64,000 bases of DNA from Terriglobia bacterium (GCA_020073395.1 JAIQFF010000008.1:1-64000), one strand, 5' to 3'; shown: positions 9,101-17,852, counted from the stretch's first letter. Notes: generated by a model not told the origin, from the sequence alone. Numbers and translations: made by a program.

Positions 9101-10116
9101 GTTTCGATCCCACCTGGTCCAACACCCAGGTGTTCTACGCCATGCAAAGCCGCACCCCGAGCAACCCCTGCGCTTTCTTTGCGGGAAATGACTGGACGGA
9201 CACGGAAGCGCTGGTGGACCAGGTGATGTTCTTTGATATCGGTCCGGAAGCCACCCGCTTCATGCAGCCGCAGTATGGAGCGCTTTCCGCCTGGAGTACG
9301 GTCGGGAACTCGAACTATCACGCGCTCACCCTGTCACTGCGGGAACGACTGAACAGTCTGTCGTTTGACTTGAACTACAGTTACGCGCATTCGCTGGACG
9401 ACGCTTCCGGCCTGCAAGGGGATACAGCTTTCGCGGTGGCACCGTTTATCGTCAATCCCATCCGCCAGCGTGACAACTATGCCAGTTCTGACTTTGACGT
9501 CAAACATAACGTCAACGCCTCGGCCGTTTGGCAGATGCCTTTCGGCAAGGGCAAAGCCTTTCTGAGTGACGCCAAGGGAATTGCGCAGGCAGCCCTGGGG
9601 GGCTGGCAACTCTCCGGCATCTTCCGCTGGAATACCGGTTTGCCCACATTCTCGCCCTACGACGACGCACGCTGGGCGACCAACTGGAATGTGCAAGCCT
9701 ACGTGACGCCCATCAAGGCAGTCCACACCTGCCCCACCAAGACCGAGACGGCGGACCCGAAGCTGTTCGGCGGATGCGGCGACATCAACCAGGTGTACCA
9801 GAGTTTCCGCAATGCGTACCCGGGCGAGACCGGACCGCGCAATATCTTTCGCGTACCGGATTACATCGACATTGATCTGGGGATCGGAAAGAGCTTCAAC
9901 ATCGGCGAGCGTTATGGCATCCAACTGCGCTGGGATGTTTTTAACGTCACCAACACGCAGCACTTTTCCCAGATCAGCGGCAGCCGCACCGGCTTTGGCG
10001 TGACCCGCGATCCGGCGCTGCGCAATGCGAGCGCTCCCAGCGATTGGTCGAATTTCCTGCCTATCGTGAATGGCCAGGCGCGCATCATGCAGATCGGAGC
10101 GCGCTTCTCGTTCTAG
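6190..10116 (+). CDS. Oar-like TonB-dependent outer-membrane receptor
   Basis: A 1308-residue outer-membrane transporter. The start is ATG 6190, which has a strong AAAAGGAG site 5 nt upstream; it opens a clean signal peptide (MGSVRGVALAIAVLLFAAP, cut after WGQ). An upstream in-frame start at 6088 would bury that signal. Residues ~25-105 are a carboxypeptidase-regulatory-like beta-sandwich (IRGTVTDQQGRLVPNATVTL). A plug domain follows (ITQLPLEARNLVDLLSLQPG), then a long beta-barrel ending MQIGARFSF with the terminal Phe recognised by the BAM machinery. This architecture is the large, expanded receptor family of Acidobacteriota. The substrate cannot be told from sequence; import of oligosaccharides or other large molecules, energised by TonB-ExbBD, is usually assumed. 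A terminator follows at once. Confidence 0.93.
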   Translation: MGSVRGVALAIAVLLFAAPLWGQTGTSAIRGTVTDQQGRLVPNATVTLTNMATSAARTTKSTASGDFVFDLIPPGDYRLEVQATGFRSNVVNNLHALIGKQTESNVQLEVGAATEIVEVRASSQDALINTQDASLGNNFIAEQITQLPLEARNLVDLLSLQPGSTREGYTTGARADQSNVTLDGVDINNAQSGNANVPLTTNNLGIGTLGGDRGDITSGPVLRLNAEAVEEFRVTTANGNANQGRSSGSQVNLVTKSGTNSWHGAAFEFYRSRGFTANDWFNTHSQPQVDRQPLIRNTYGGALGGPIVKNRAFFFYSYEARHDASGTGQTETVPLPSLGQGIINYRYCADAACSSVQQASLDLTQNEAAFHLVHDGDPANPAINPAALSALAAAAAKYPANDSSLGDGLNTSGFRFNAPTPVRLNSHVAKLDFNLSNSQVAFVRANVIYDHQTQASWFPDTQAPLVWNHPWGLAAGHTWTLGNHWVNNFRYGFTRQAFDQAGDSNGNDLSFRFVFQPTGQQHTLSRVTPVHNFTDDVSWIRGNHNIQFGANIRVVSNSRISFANAYDNAVTNPSFYLGAGENVSDTFQQYLIAQGLPGGRANESLDSTSEVQNAATAIIGRLSQYTADFTFGQDGTLLAPGQPAVRDFKTQAYDSYVQDTWKVRPNLTLTLGLRYSLERPVYEANGFEVQPNIPLGTYFAERLAAANQGKNFIDPIVINKSGPANGGPPMYNWDKNNFQPRIAVAWSPDGGDGFFGRLLGHGGTSVFRGGFALTNDYFGQALAVDFDLNNTLGFTSNYTTPANTYDTQVSGQAGLAPLFTGFNQDIRTLPNVSVPVDLQFPLHADSDEGERIEQSVDSRLHAPTEYVWNFTFERQLPAGMVFSASYIGRMGRSLLARRDAVAFNNVRDPQSGVTWYQAGTALEKQRQKGIDTSQIATIPFFENLFPAGLGTMLNNDFGLDPSCSDTAAVPGFDPTWSNTQVFYAMQSRTPSNPCAFFAGNDWTDTEALVDQVMFFDIGPEATRFMQPQYGALSAWSTVGNSNYHALTLSLRERLNSLSFDLNYSYAHSLDDASGLQGDTAFAVAPFIVNPIRQRDNYASSDFDVKHNVNASAVWQMPFGKGKAFLSDAKGIAQAALGGWQLSGIFRWNTGLPTFSPYDDARWATNWNVQAYVTPIKAVHTCPTKTETADPKLFGGCGDINQVYQSFRNAYPGETGPRNIFRVPDYIDIDLGIGKSFNIGERYGIQLRWDVFNVTNTQHFSQISGSRTGFGVTRDPALRNASAPSDWSNFLPIVNGQARIMQIGARFSF

Positions 10117-10138
10117 GCGGCTACACGGATCGCCTTTA

Positions 10139-10171
10139 CGGCTGAGTCAGCAATGGCTCAGCCGTTTTTTT
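10139..10171 (+). terminator. Rho-independent terminator after the TonB receptor
   Basis: CGGCTGAG (10139-10146) pairs perfectly with CTCAGCCG (10157-10164), followed by seven T residues. It lies 22 nt after the stop codon. Confidence 0.88.
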
Positions 10172-10181
10172 CGCAGCCAGC

Positions 10182-10519
10182 GTGGGGACAGCCGCCCCCG
10201 GCTGGGAAGGGCACGACTTCAGTCGTGCCACTAAGCCGCGAAAATCTGGCCGCGCTTTAGCGCCTGCGGTTTGCTGCTCGCGCAAGACTTGCGGAACGCG
10301 CGCTGGGGATTCGCTTGCACCATCGGGGAAAAGCAAACCCCAGCGGCTGAAGCCGCACGAACTTCTGCCCGATGTGGCACGACTGAAGTCGTGCCCTTCC
10401 ACGCCTCGCCCCGTCAAACTGGGCTCGACAGACCTCAGGCGCTAAAGCGCGAAATGGGCTGCGGCGGCCTGTGGCGCGACTGAGTCGTGCCCTTCGACAG
10501 CCGGGGGCGGCTGTCCCAC
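10182..10519. repeat. Nested inverted-repeat block (gene-free, about 340 nt)
   Basis: The outer pair, GTGGGGACAGCCGCCCCCGG (from 10182) and its near-exact complement at 10498-10519, differs by one base. Inside it a second family, GGCACGACTTCAGTCGTGCC (10209-10228), is repeated as GGCACGACTGAAGTCGTGCC (10376-10395) and in degenerate form near 10472-10491. Further small hairpins (CAGCGGCTGAAGCCG, GGCGCTAAAGCGC) fill the centre. No gene is present between the receptor terminator and the sulfatase-like gene. Confidence 0.85.
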
Positions 10520-10523
10520 GTGG

Positions 10524-12518
10524 TCACCGGCGGGCTGCAGTGCGCTCCCGTTCCGCATCGGCTGTGCGACCGAGCTGCTGGTAGGCATCGGCCAGGAAGG
10601 AATGGGCTTCGCTGGAATCGGGCTGGACTCGGGTCGCTTTTTCCAGGTTGTCGAGCGCGCCCAGCGGATTGCCCTGCAATGAGAGGATTCGCCCACGCAG
10701 CAGGTTGGCGCGGTAGTGACCAGGAGTAAGGCCGAGAGTGGTGTCCAGTTCGGTCATCGCTTCCGGGACGCGATCAATGCGGGCATAGACAGCGGCCAGT
10801 GAGAAATGCGCGTCCGCCCACCGTGGCGCACGCGCCGCTGCGGCCTCGAATTCTGGCGCTGCTCCCTTCCAATCGCCGGTTTCAAATAACGCCAGCCCCA
10901 GTTCGTAATGACCCATGCCATTGTCAGGCTGCGCGGTCACGGCTTTCCGCAACGGCGCGATCGCCAGGTCGAAATGCTTGAGCCGGGCCTGTGCAATCCC
11001 GTACTGCAGATTGGCCACCGGCATTTCGGGCTGCACGGCGAGCGCGCGCGCCAACAGCGGGATGGCCTGCTCGTAGCGCGCATCTTCAACGTCGAACATG
11101 GCATCGTGCAACAGGTTCGCAATTTCGATTCGGGTCTTGGGGTCGGCCCCGGCGAGCTTCTTTTCGTCCTGAGCGGGAGCAGTATCGGACCCGACGTATC
11201 CGAGCGCTTGCAGCTTTTGAAGTTTCTCGGGATCAGGCTTGCTCAGGTCCACCAACGTCTGGCTGGTCTTGTTACGGAAATCCGCGAGCTGGGACGCCAG
11301 CGTGTCAATAACTGCCGTCGAGCTTCCCGCCAGGTTGTGAATCTCTGCCGGATCAGTCGCCTGATTGTAGAGTTCGCGCTCGGGGGCCTGAATGAACAGA
11401 TATTTGCCACTGCGCAGCGCCCGCAATGAGCTCCAGCCAAAAGCCCGATGCGGGTAGTCGGTCTCGGCGTAGGCGGGACGGTCTGGCGACGCTGCGCTAT
11501 TCGCATCCGCCGCCTGGACAAATTCCAGAAGAGACTGCCCCTGCATTTCCGAGGGAGGTGTGAGGCCGGCAGCCGTAAGCAGAGTGGGGGCAACGTCCAC
11601 CAGCCCGGCGCGAGTCTCGCTGCGGCGTCCTGCCCAGCGATTCAAGGGCAGTTTGATCAGCAAGGGCACATGCAGAGTCTCATCGTATAGAAACACTCCG
11701 TGAGTGCTCTCACCATGCGCGCCGAGCGATTCACCATGGTCGGCCATCACCGCAATCATGGTTTCGTCATAAAGGCCGTGCTGGCGCAGCGCGTCCAGCA
11801 ATTTGCCGACGCAGGCGTCGGCGTAGGCGATTTCTCCGTCGTAGAGTTGGGCAGCGAAGCGTTGCTTGTAGGGCGGCGGCGGGTCGTAGGGATCGTGCGC
11901 GTCGTAAAGATGGATCCAGAGGAAGAATGGTCGATTGGGAACCTGGCTGAGCCATCCCAAGGCGTGCTCGACCACGACTTCGGCGCGCCGCTCCACCGTT
12001 TTGTAGCGGTCAGCGCCGTGGCGGCGCAGGTGAAAGCCCGCGTCATAGACGTCGAAGCCCCGGTCAAATCCGGGAGCCGTGCCATCCAGCGGATCGAGAA
12101 CCAGCGAAGCCACAAACGCGCCGGTGTGGTATCCACGCTGATGCAACAGGTCAGGCAGATACGGCAGCTTGGGGGAAAGCGGCACGCCAAAATCATTGAC
12201 GTGATTGAACTGCGGGTAAGTGCCGGTAAGAATTGTGGTATGTGAAGCCGTGGTGATGGGTACGTGGGCGTAGGTGCGAGTAAAAACGACTCCCTGTCGC
12301 GCCATGGCATCCAGATGTGGCGTAAGCCCTCGCTTCGATCCCAGAAACCCCATGCGGTCGGCGCGCGTGGTGTCGAGCGTGATCAGGATGATGTTGGGAT
12401 ACTGAGAAGGAGTACGGCGCGGCCCACTCTTGGGATGCTGGGCAGGACGCTGAGCGGCGACACTGGAGATCGCAACCAGAACCAGCAGGAAGGAAGAACC
12501 GAGGCGCCGGACTGCCAT
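10524..12518 (-). CDS. Exported sulfatase-fold hydrolase fused to TPR repeats
   Basis: 664 residues with an N-terminal signal (residues 6-22, ending SSVAAQ). Residues ~40-440 have the alkaline-phosphatase/sulfatase fold: NIILITLDTTRADRMG (metal Asp 49), LTGTYP, HLYDAHDPYDPP, and MADHGESLGAHGE (metal Asp 260/His 261). The position of the catalytic Cys/Ser of true sulfatases (CxPSR) reads TTASH (89-93), so formylglycine cannot form and Thr is the likely nucleophile, as in related phosphoesterases and phosphoethanolamine transferases. Residues ~470-660 carry about five TPR units. Such fusions may bind a partner protein or process a periplasmic substrate. Convergent with the receptor upstream and followed on the same strand by a second receptor gene 67 nt away. 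Activity uncertain. Confidence 0.85.
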   Translation of the reverse strand: MAVRRLGSSFLLVLVAISSVAAQRPAQHPKSGPRRTPSQYPNIILITLDTTRADRMGFLGSKRGLTPHLDAMARQGVVFTRTYAHVPITTASHTTILTGTYPQFNHVNDFGVPLSPKLPYLPDLLHQRGYHTGAFVASLVLDPLDGTAPGFDRGFDVYDAGFHLRRHGADRYKTVERRAEVVVEHALGWLSQVPNRPFFLWIHLYDAHDPYDPPPPYKQRFAAQLYDGEIAYADACVGKLLDALRQHGLYDETMIAVMADHGESLGAHGESTHGVFLYDETLHVPLLIKLPLNRWAGRRSETRAGLVDVAPTLLTAAGLTPPSEMQGQSLLEFVQAADANSAASPDRPAYAETDYPHRAFGWSSLRALRSGKYLFIQAPERELYNQATDPAEIHNLAGSSTAVIDTLASQLADFRNKTSQTLVDLSKPDPEKLQKLQALGYVGSDTAPAQDEKKLAGADPKTRIEIANLLHDAMFDVEDARYEQAIPLLARALAVQPEMPVANLQYGIAQARLKHFDLAIAPLRKAVTAQPDNGMGHYELGLALFETGDWKGAAPEFEAAAARAPRWADAHFSLAAVYARIDRVPEAMTELDTTLGLTPGHYRANLLRGRILSLQGNPLGALDNLEKATRVQPDSSEAHSFLADAYQQLGRTADAERERTAARR

Positions 12519-12585
12519 AGGAATGAAAAAGGGAGTCTAGCACAGGCAGACTCCCTCGATTTCGCGCTGGGTGCGGGAGCGAATT

Positions 12586-15500
12586 TTAGAAGGTGAACTT
12601 CAAGGAGAAATTCATGTTTCTAGGTCCGCCCTGGGCTATCACCGGATTGCCGGACGCGACGTCCGACGTTTTTGTCACGGTGCCGAAGCTGGCTCCGAAC
12701 GTGTTGTCCGGGAAGTAGTAGAAATTTCCGCGATTCAGAATGTTGTAAACCTCCCAGCGTAATTCCAGATTCAAGCGTTCCGTGATCTTGGTGTTCTTCA
12801 TTAACGTCATGTCCCACTGGGCGAGGCCGGGGCCGATCAACTGGTTCCGGCGGGAATTGCCAACGGTGCCGGGGCAGGGGACGAAAAAGGGCGAAAGTGG
12901 CTGGCCTCCGAGAAAGTGACCAGGATTATCAGGGTCATCCGCGCCAACCCGACCGCAGGGATCCAGTTGGTCCTCGACAGTGAGATTTTCAACTATGTAC
13001 TGAGCCGGATTCCGGGTGTTGTACTTGACCGGCGTACCGTCCCACGACGCCCGGATGGAACTGCCTGATAGGCCTTGGCCGGAAGGATCAGCGCCTCCGC
13101 CCAGCAGAACGCTGAAGGGGCGTCCGCTGATGGCGGTGAAGATGGTGCTGAGTTGCCATCCCTTACCCAGACGCTCATTCATGTGAGGAAGGGTCGGCAA
13201 AGAATACACGCCGCTAACGTTGAAGTTGAGTCGCACATCGTGGTCGCAGAGGCCGCGATTGTCTGCAATGCTTAGAGGATTCTGCAACTGGGGATAGTCG
13301 CCGGTGCCGCCGCGGTTGAAGGAGTTCTCGTCGAAGCATTTGCTCCAGGTGAAGTTGTATTCGGTGTCGAGTCCGTGCCAGTCGCGTTGGTTGTAGGACG
13401 CCTGCAAGCTGTCGTACTGAGAGTCGCCCAGATTAGTGGTCTGGACGATGTGTCTGAGGTTGGGGAACTGATTGAAGAACGGACGGTCGGAAAGATCCCC
13501 CCCGCTGCCCAGTGGACTGGCATTCAGGTCGCGGTTAATAGCGAGATCCTGTCCGCGCTGGCCTGAGTAACCTACGGTCAGCACATTGTTGCGGGCAATT
13601 TCCTGCTGAATGCTCAGGCTGTAGTTGTGTGCCCGCGGAGTCTTGAAGTTCTGCACCACCGAGTAGGCGTCAAAAGGAGGCTCTCCGGTGGGGCTGGGGC
13701 CAAAGACTGGTCCCTGAGAGAAACAGATGTAGTCGCCGGCCCCGGTGACGGGATCGAAACAGCCACTGCCGGGGATGTTGTCGGCCTGGTCCGGGGGTAG
13801 CCCTGAACCGCCTCCCAGGCCTACGTCGCCTGAAATCGAAACCGAGAAGAGGCCCAGGTTGGGCTGGGTAAAGGCGCCCGCGCTGGCTCCTGCCAGGGAA
13901 TACGGAGAGGCCAGAGTGGCAAAATTCGGAACGTCGTAGGTCAGGGAGTAGCCGCCGCGCAAAGCCGTCTTTCCATTCCCAAAGATGTCCCAGGCGAAAC
14001 CGACACGGGGGCCAAAGTCCTTGTAGTCGACATGGTAGAGGCGGTTAATCCCCTGACCAACCTGGACGAGGCCTACTGCCGGAAAGAAGTTGGCAGCGAC
14101 GTTTTCGCGGTCGCGCAGGTTGCCAAAAATGTCGTAGCGCAATCCAAAGCTCAGAGTCAGGCGTGGTTTGATCTTCCAATCGTCCTGAAGGTAAAAGCCA
14201 ACCGAATTCTGGACCAGATGCCGATGAGTGTCGCCGAAGGCGCGATTGGCATTGTCAGCCTTGCCCAGCAGCAATTCTTCGATGGAGTCCTGTATCGGGT
14301 CCCCGGAAATCGAGGTGTAGTAACTGAAATATCCCAGCAGCATTCCGGTGCGGGCATTGTTGCGCAGACTATTGGTATATGCCCTCTGGAAGTTGCCGCC
14401 AAATTTGACGGTGTGGTCTCCCTTCACCCAGGAAAAGTGCTCCGACCAATCCCAAGTCTGGTCGGGGCGCGTGGTGATGGGATAGGCCTGCACCCCGCCG
14501 ATGTAACCGCCATACCCGAGTGGCAGGAGATAGACGTAGGGTACGCCAAAATCGGCTGGGCTGAGCGGGCCGGTGTCCATGCCCAGACTCTTAGGATCGA
14601 TTTTGTTCTGGATACCCAATAACTGGGCGAAGCGGGTAAAGCCCACCCGGCTTTCCAGAATCTTGTTGGTGCCGAAGTTCGAGGACAAGCTCACGCCCGC
14701 CATCTGGGCGCGTGACGGCGCCACCGAGTTGAATAAATCCGCAGGCTGTCCCGGGCCCGGCGGCAGGCCGGCGAACGGCGGTGCGCTCTGCAGGCTGTCA
14801 CCGAGAATGTAGCGCACAGCAAGGGAATTCTTGTCGTTCAGCCGGTAATCGAATTTGACGCCGAAGGTGTTGGCGCTGGCTGTAGTCGGGCTCTGAGCGA
14901 TGATCACGCCGCTGGGATCGGTGGGAAAGAAATTGAGCAGGGCCTGGCCGACCGGATCGACGGTCAGCCCCTTCCCGGTAATGTCGTCAATCGCGCCCTG
15001 TATTTCGTCGGGGGTGGGAACAAATCTGCTGCTCACGGCCAGCGATTTGTAACGCTGTCCCTCGTAGAAGAGGAACATGAAGGCTTTGTCCTTGATGATG
15101 GGGCCACCGATGGTGGCATTGAACTGATTGTTGTGGATGGGGGTCTTCTGCCCCTGAGAAAAATAGTTGGAAGCGTCGCCAAATCCACTGTGATTGACCC
15201 AGGTTCCAGAACCATGCCAGACGTTCGTTCCGCTCTTCATGTTCAGCAGAATGGGAGCGCCGCCCTTGACTCCGAACTCAGCGGACGGCGTTTCCTGAAT
15301 GCTCAGCTCCTCGATGGCTTCGGGGGGAAACAACACGGCGGGAATGCCTACGATGCCGGTCTCGCCGATGGCCGAATCGCCGTAGTAGCGGTCGTTGTTA
15401 TATAGACCGTCGATGAAGTAGTTGTTGGACTCGACTTTGCTGCCGTTGATGCTGATCGCCTGAAATCCGCCCCCGGGAGTGCGCTGGACGCCGGGAGTGA

Positions 15501-15981
15501 TGGCCAGCAGCGAGTTGAAATCACGTCCATTCAGGGGAACGTTTTCGATCTTTTCATTGTCCACGTAGTTGTTGTTGTTGGGCGAAAGTTCCACCAGCGG
15601 GGCGGTGCCTTCCACCTCGATGGTCTCTGTGCGCTGACCAACCGTCAGCTTGAAGCTGGCTTGAATGACGGCGCCGGCCTGCACTTCCGCCGTCTGGACC
15701 GCGGACTTGAAACCTTCGGCCGAAGCCGTGACCCGGTAAGTGCCAATGGGAAGCTCTGGAATACGAAAAGCGCCGGTCGCGCTGGTCACGCCCGAGCGCG
15801 ACAGATTCGTGCCTGTGTTTACCGCCGTCACCGTGACATTCGGCACTACTGCACCCGTGCTGTCGGTCACATCGCCGGCAATGTCGCCGGTGATTCTCTG
15901 GCCCAGAACAGGAAGGCTGACACCCAGGCAAACAACGAGAACAAAAAACAATGTTCGCTGGAAAACCAGCTCTCGCCGCAT
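12586..15981 (-). CDS. Oar-like TonB-dependent outer-membrane receptor
   Basis: 1131 residues from the ATG at 15981, which has GAGGGGGA just upstream and opens a signal peptide (MRRELVFQRTLFFVLVVCLG, cut after VLGQ). The frame extends to 16116, but that would add 45 residues before the signal. Residues ~30-110 are the carboxypeptidase-regulatory domain (ITGDIAGDVTDSTGAVVPNV); the plug carries VPLNGRDFNSLLAITPGVQR and NNYFIDGLYNN; a long barrel ends MNFSLKFTF. It belongs to the same broad family as the receptor at 6190 but is not a recent duplicate: lengths and barrel sequences differ clearly. It may be co-transcribed with the sulfatase-fold gene downstream, which would be a plausible uptake-plus-hydrolysis pair. 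That is inference. Confidence 0.93.
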   Translation of the reverse strand: MRRELVFQRTLFFVLVVCLGVSLPVLGQRITGDIAGDVTDSTGAVVPNVTVTAVNTGTNLSRSGVTSATGAFRIPELPIGTYRVTASAEGFKSAVQTAEVQAGAVIQASFKLTVGQRTETIEVEGTAPLVELSPNNNNYVDNEKIENVPLNGRDFNSLLAITPGVQRTPGGGFQAISINGSKVESNNYFIDGLYNNDRYYGDSAIGETGIVGIPAVLFPPEAIEELSIQETPSAEFGVKGGAPILLNMKSGTNVWHGSGTWVNHSGFGDASNYFSQGQKTPIHNNQFNATIGGPIIKDKAFMFLFYEGQRYKSLAVSSRFVPTPDEIQGAIDDITGKGLTVDPVGQALLNFFPTDPSGVIIAQSPTTASANTFGVKFDYRLNDKNSLAVRYILGDSLQSAPPFAGLPPGPGQPADLFNSVAPSRAQMAGVSLSSNFGTNKILESRVGFTRFAQLLGIQNKIDPKSLGMDTGPLSPADFGVPYVYLLPLGYGGYIGGVQAYPITTRPDQTWDWSEHFSWVKGDHTVKFGGNFQRAYTNSLRNNARTGMLLGYFSYYTSISGDPIQDSIEELLLGKADNANRAFGDTHRHLVQNSVGFYLQDDWKIKPRLTLSFGLRYDIFGNLRDRENVAANFFPAVGLVQVGQGINRLYHVDYKDFGPRVGFAWDIFGNGKTALRGGYSLTYDVPNFATLASPYSLAGASAGAFTQPNLGLFSVSISGDVGLGGGSGLPPDQADNIPGSGCFDPVTGAGDYICFSQGPVFGPSPTGEPPFDAYSVVQNFKTPRAHNYSLSIQQEIARNNVLTVGYSGQRGQDLAINRDLNASPLGSGGDLSDRPFFNQFPNLRHIVQTTNLGDSQYDSLQASYNQRDWHGLDTEYNFTWSKCFDENSFNRGGTGDYPQLQNPLSIADNRGLCDHDVRLNFNVSGVYSLPTLPHMNERLGKGWQLSTIFTAISGRPFSVLLGGGADPSGQGLSGSSIRASWDGTPVKYNTRNPAQYIVENLTVEDQLDPCGRVGADDPDNPGHFLGGQPLSPFFVPCPGTVGNSRRNQLIGPGLAQWDMTLMKNTKITERLNLELRWEVYNILNRGNFYYFPDNTFGASFGTVTKTSDVASGNPVIAQGGPRNMNFSLKFTF

Positions 15982-16327
15982 AGCTTCCCCCTCGGAACGG
16001 GTCTGGAAAGAAAACGTTATCAGGTCGGAGTTTAGTGGGCGCGAGAGGAGAGTATCAAGAAGAAATCGCTGCACAAAACGGAATCGCATTGTTGCCCGTG
16101 GCTGACTGACGGTCACAGACGACGAGTTGGCTTTCAGCCGTCAGCTTTCAGCTTGTCAGTTAAATCTCCCAAGCTGAGCGACTGACAGCTTAGAACTGAC
16201 AGCTAATTTGAAACGGCGGCTTTGCATGGAGCTGTTGCTGATTCGGATTTTTCATCCGGGCCAGTAAAATTTTTCTTGTGCTACTCGGCGTCGTGACTGC
16301 GACCGGTCTGAACCAATCGAAGTGAAT
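15982..16327. other. Gene-free interval with receptor leader and word-like repeats
   Basis: 346 nt. The part next to 15981 is the leader of the receptor gene. From 16131 to 16204 it holds a degenerate repeat built from CTTTCAGC, GTCAGC and their complements (for example TTTCAGCCGTCAGCTTTCAG on one side, ACTGACAGCTTAGAACTGAC on the other), able to fold into a loose hairpin. I see no gene or clear promoter. Confidence 0.6.
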
Positions 16328-16588
16328 CTAGCTCAACGGGGAATCGCTCATGCGGAAGCGGGTGCGGACATGTTCGGACAGCAGTTCGATGGCTCCGCGG
16401 TTGGCGATGGGATCGGCTTGCGCCAGGTATTTCATGGCTTCCACCAGCAGGCGCTGGCCGTCTACGTAGCGCGGATCCGCCGTGCGCTCACGGCGTTTGC
16501 GCCCAATATTGGGAGGAACCGGGATCGTAAAAACCTTGGCCATGCAGTTCGGGTATTCGGAGTCGATTTCTGAAAGTTCCTCAACCAA
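16328..16588 (-). CDS. Small hypothetical protein
   Basis: 86 residues if started at the TTG at 16588, or 71 from the ATG at 16543 (MAKVFTIPVPP). The central part, DGQRLLVEAMKYLAQADPIA, looks like an amphipathic helix and the composition is protein-like. The opposite strand is also open over nearly the same span, and no clear Shine-Dalgarno was seen, so coding is uncertain. It follows the LolA-like gene on the same strand. No family recognised. Confidence 0.4.
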   Translation of the reverse strand: MVEELSEIDSEYPNCMAKVFTIPVPPNIGRKRRERTADPRYVDGQRLLVEAMKYLAQADPIANRGAIELLSEHVRTRFRMSDSPLS

Positions 16589-16670
16589 CTAAGATGGCGC
16601 AATCTCAGTATACCGCCCCGCTGGCGGTTTTCAGCCCCAATTTTGTGAAGATTTCGGGTTCAGTTCTTCT

Positions 16671-17393
16671 CTAGCTCTGGGTTGATATGAATTTGGTCTT
16701 TCCCGTGGTTTTCAGCTTGAAGACAGAGTCGGGGATTTTTTCGTTCATTTTGATGTCGGAATATTTTGCCAGGCGATAGTCGCCTGACTTGCCAAAGAAA
16801 AACTGCTGTTGCAGCGAAATTCCCCGTGATGGATCAATCCAGAGGATGATGCGATCAACGTTATTGCGCACGTTTGCCGTCTTGGGTACCAGTTCCAGCT
16901 TTTCCGCTACCATGCCGCCCACCGCTTCGTGGCCTAAATATTTAACATCAAAAGACTTAAGCAGGTCGTGTCCGCCACCGCCAAAGCCCAGCACCAGAAA
17001 ACTTTCGAAGGCTTCCCGGTTCTTTCCGGTGTTATAAGCCGTGACCTGGTCGATTTTAGGCTGGTACACCTGAATCTTGGAGCCGTTGAACAGAACATAT
17101 TTCTGGTCCGGGTCGGTGATATCGGCAGCCATCTGGACTTCATTATTTCCGGTGTGGCGGAAGTACACTTTCCCCTTTTGTTCCTCGTGTTCGTCCACCA
17201 CTTTTTGATATTGGTCCCAGACCACGCTGGCTTCGGTGGTGCGGAATTTATCGGCCGCGCTGTCCATCTGCCCCAATACTCGATCCAGGGCGGGATCCGG
17301 TGCGGAATCAGCGGGAGCCGCGACTGCGACCATGGCGCCCAGGCAAACCATCGCCAGAGCCCACCGGCAAAGTGACTGCGCGCCGCATTTCAT
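16671..17393 (-). CDS. LolA-like periplasmic lipoprotein carrier
   Basis: 240 residues from the ATG at 17393, which follows GCGAGGC; a GTG six codons upstream has no such site. A signal peptide (about residues 10-30, ending VAVAAPADS) leads to a LolA/outer-membrane-lipoprotein-sorting fold: repeated amphipathic strands such as KVYFRHTGNNEVQMAADI, KYVLFNGSKIQVYQPKIDQV and RIILWIDPSRGISLQQQFFF. Members shuttle lipoproteins, or sometimes other hydrophobic ligands, across the periplasm. The serS-side neighbour (one-TM protein) ends only 35 nt upstream, so the two are likely co-transcribed. No LolCDE gene is nearby, so the cargo is not known. Confidence 0.75.
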   Translation of the reverse strand: MKCGAQSLCRWALAMVCLGAMVAVAAPADSAPDPALDRVLGQMDSAADKFRTTEASVVWDQYQKVVDEHEEQKGKVYFRHTGNNEVQMAADITDPDQKYVLFNGSKIQVYQPKIDQVTAYNTGKNREAFESFLVLGFGGGGHDLLKSFDVKYLGHEAVGGMVAEKLELVPKTANVRNNVDRIILWIDPSRGISLQQQFFFGKSGDYRLAKYSDIKMNEKIPDSVFKLKTTGKTKFISTQS

Positions 17394-17427
17394 GGTTGCC
17401 TCGCTGGGCACAGTGGGAGCTGTATCG

Positions 17428-17805
17428 CTACTCCTTTTGCACCCACACCTTGTAAGTCAGCACGCGGCCCTGACGATCGCGTAGAACTTCGTACCGGGTG
17501 ACGCTCACTTCGCCGGCTATGGGTTCTACAATCCGCAGCAGCTCTTGCCGTACCTTCGCGTCATCTGTTGTCGCGGAGACGGCCGAACCTTCGATCTGAT
17601 AAATGAATCCGCCGCCCGGCTCCGGAGTTACAACTACCCCGATTGGATGCGGATTGCGTTCCACCGGTTTATCGTGGAAGTCGATCCAGTAGGGCGAGAG
17701 AAAAACGAACAACAGAATGAGGGTGACCATCACGTCATACTGCAGGGTGCCGCGCTCGTAAGACCAGAGAATGAAGTCGCGAATTGTGCGCCAGATCCTC
17801 GACAT
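17428..17805 (-). CDS. One-TM membrane protein of unknown function
   Basis: 125 residues from the ATG at 17805. Residues ~20-40 (VMVTLILLFVFLSPYWIDF) are a single TM helix; the rest is an extracytoplasmic alpha/beta domain (HPIGVVVTPEPGGGFIYQIE, then LLRIVEPIAGEVSVTRYEVL and a C-terminal beta strand). The frame continues upstream to 18009 through a 15-nt tandem repeat, but that extension looks non-coding. The gene lies between serS and the LolA-like gene, all on the minus strand. I do not recognise the family with certainty; it is probably a conserved acidobacterial protein of the envelope. Confidence 0.7.
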   Translation of the reverse strand: MSRIWRTIRDFILWSYERGTLQYDVMVTLILLFVFLSPYWIDFHDKPVERNPHPIGVVVTPEPGGGFIYQIEGSAVSATTDDAKVRQELLRIVEPIAGEVSVTRYEVLRDRQGRVLTYKVWVQKE

Positions 17806-17852
17806 GGGCACGGGGGGCGCCTCGGTAATGGTCGTCGTTGTCACTCTGGCTT

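Noticed and set aside
16322-16573. Plus-strand frame opposite the small minus-strand ORF at 16328-16588
   Set aside because: Both strands are open; the minus-strand translation looks more protein-like and follows the local gene orientation. Neither is certain.
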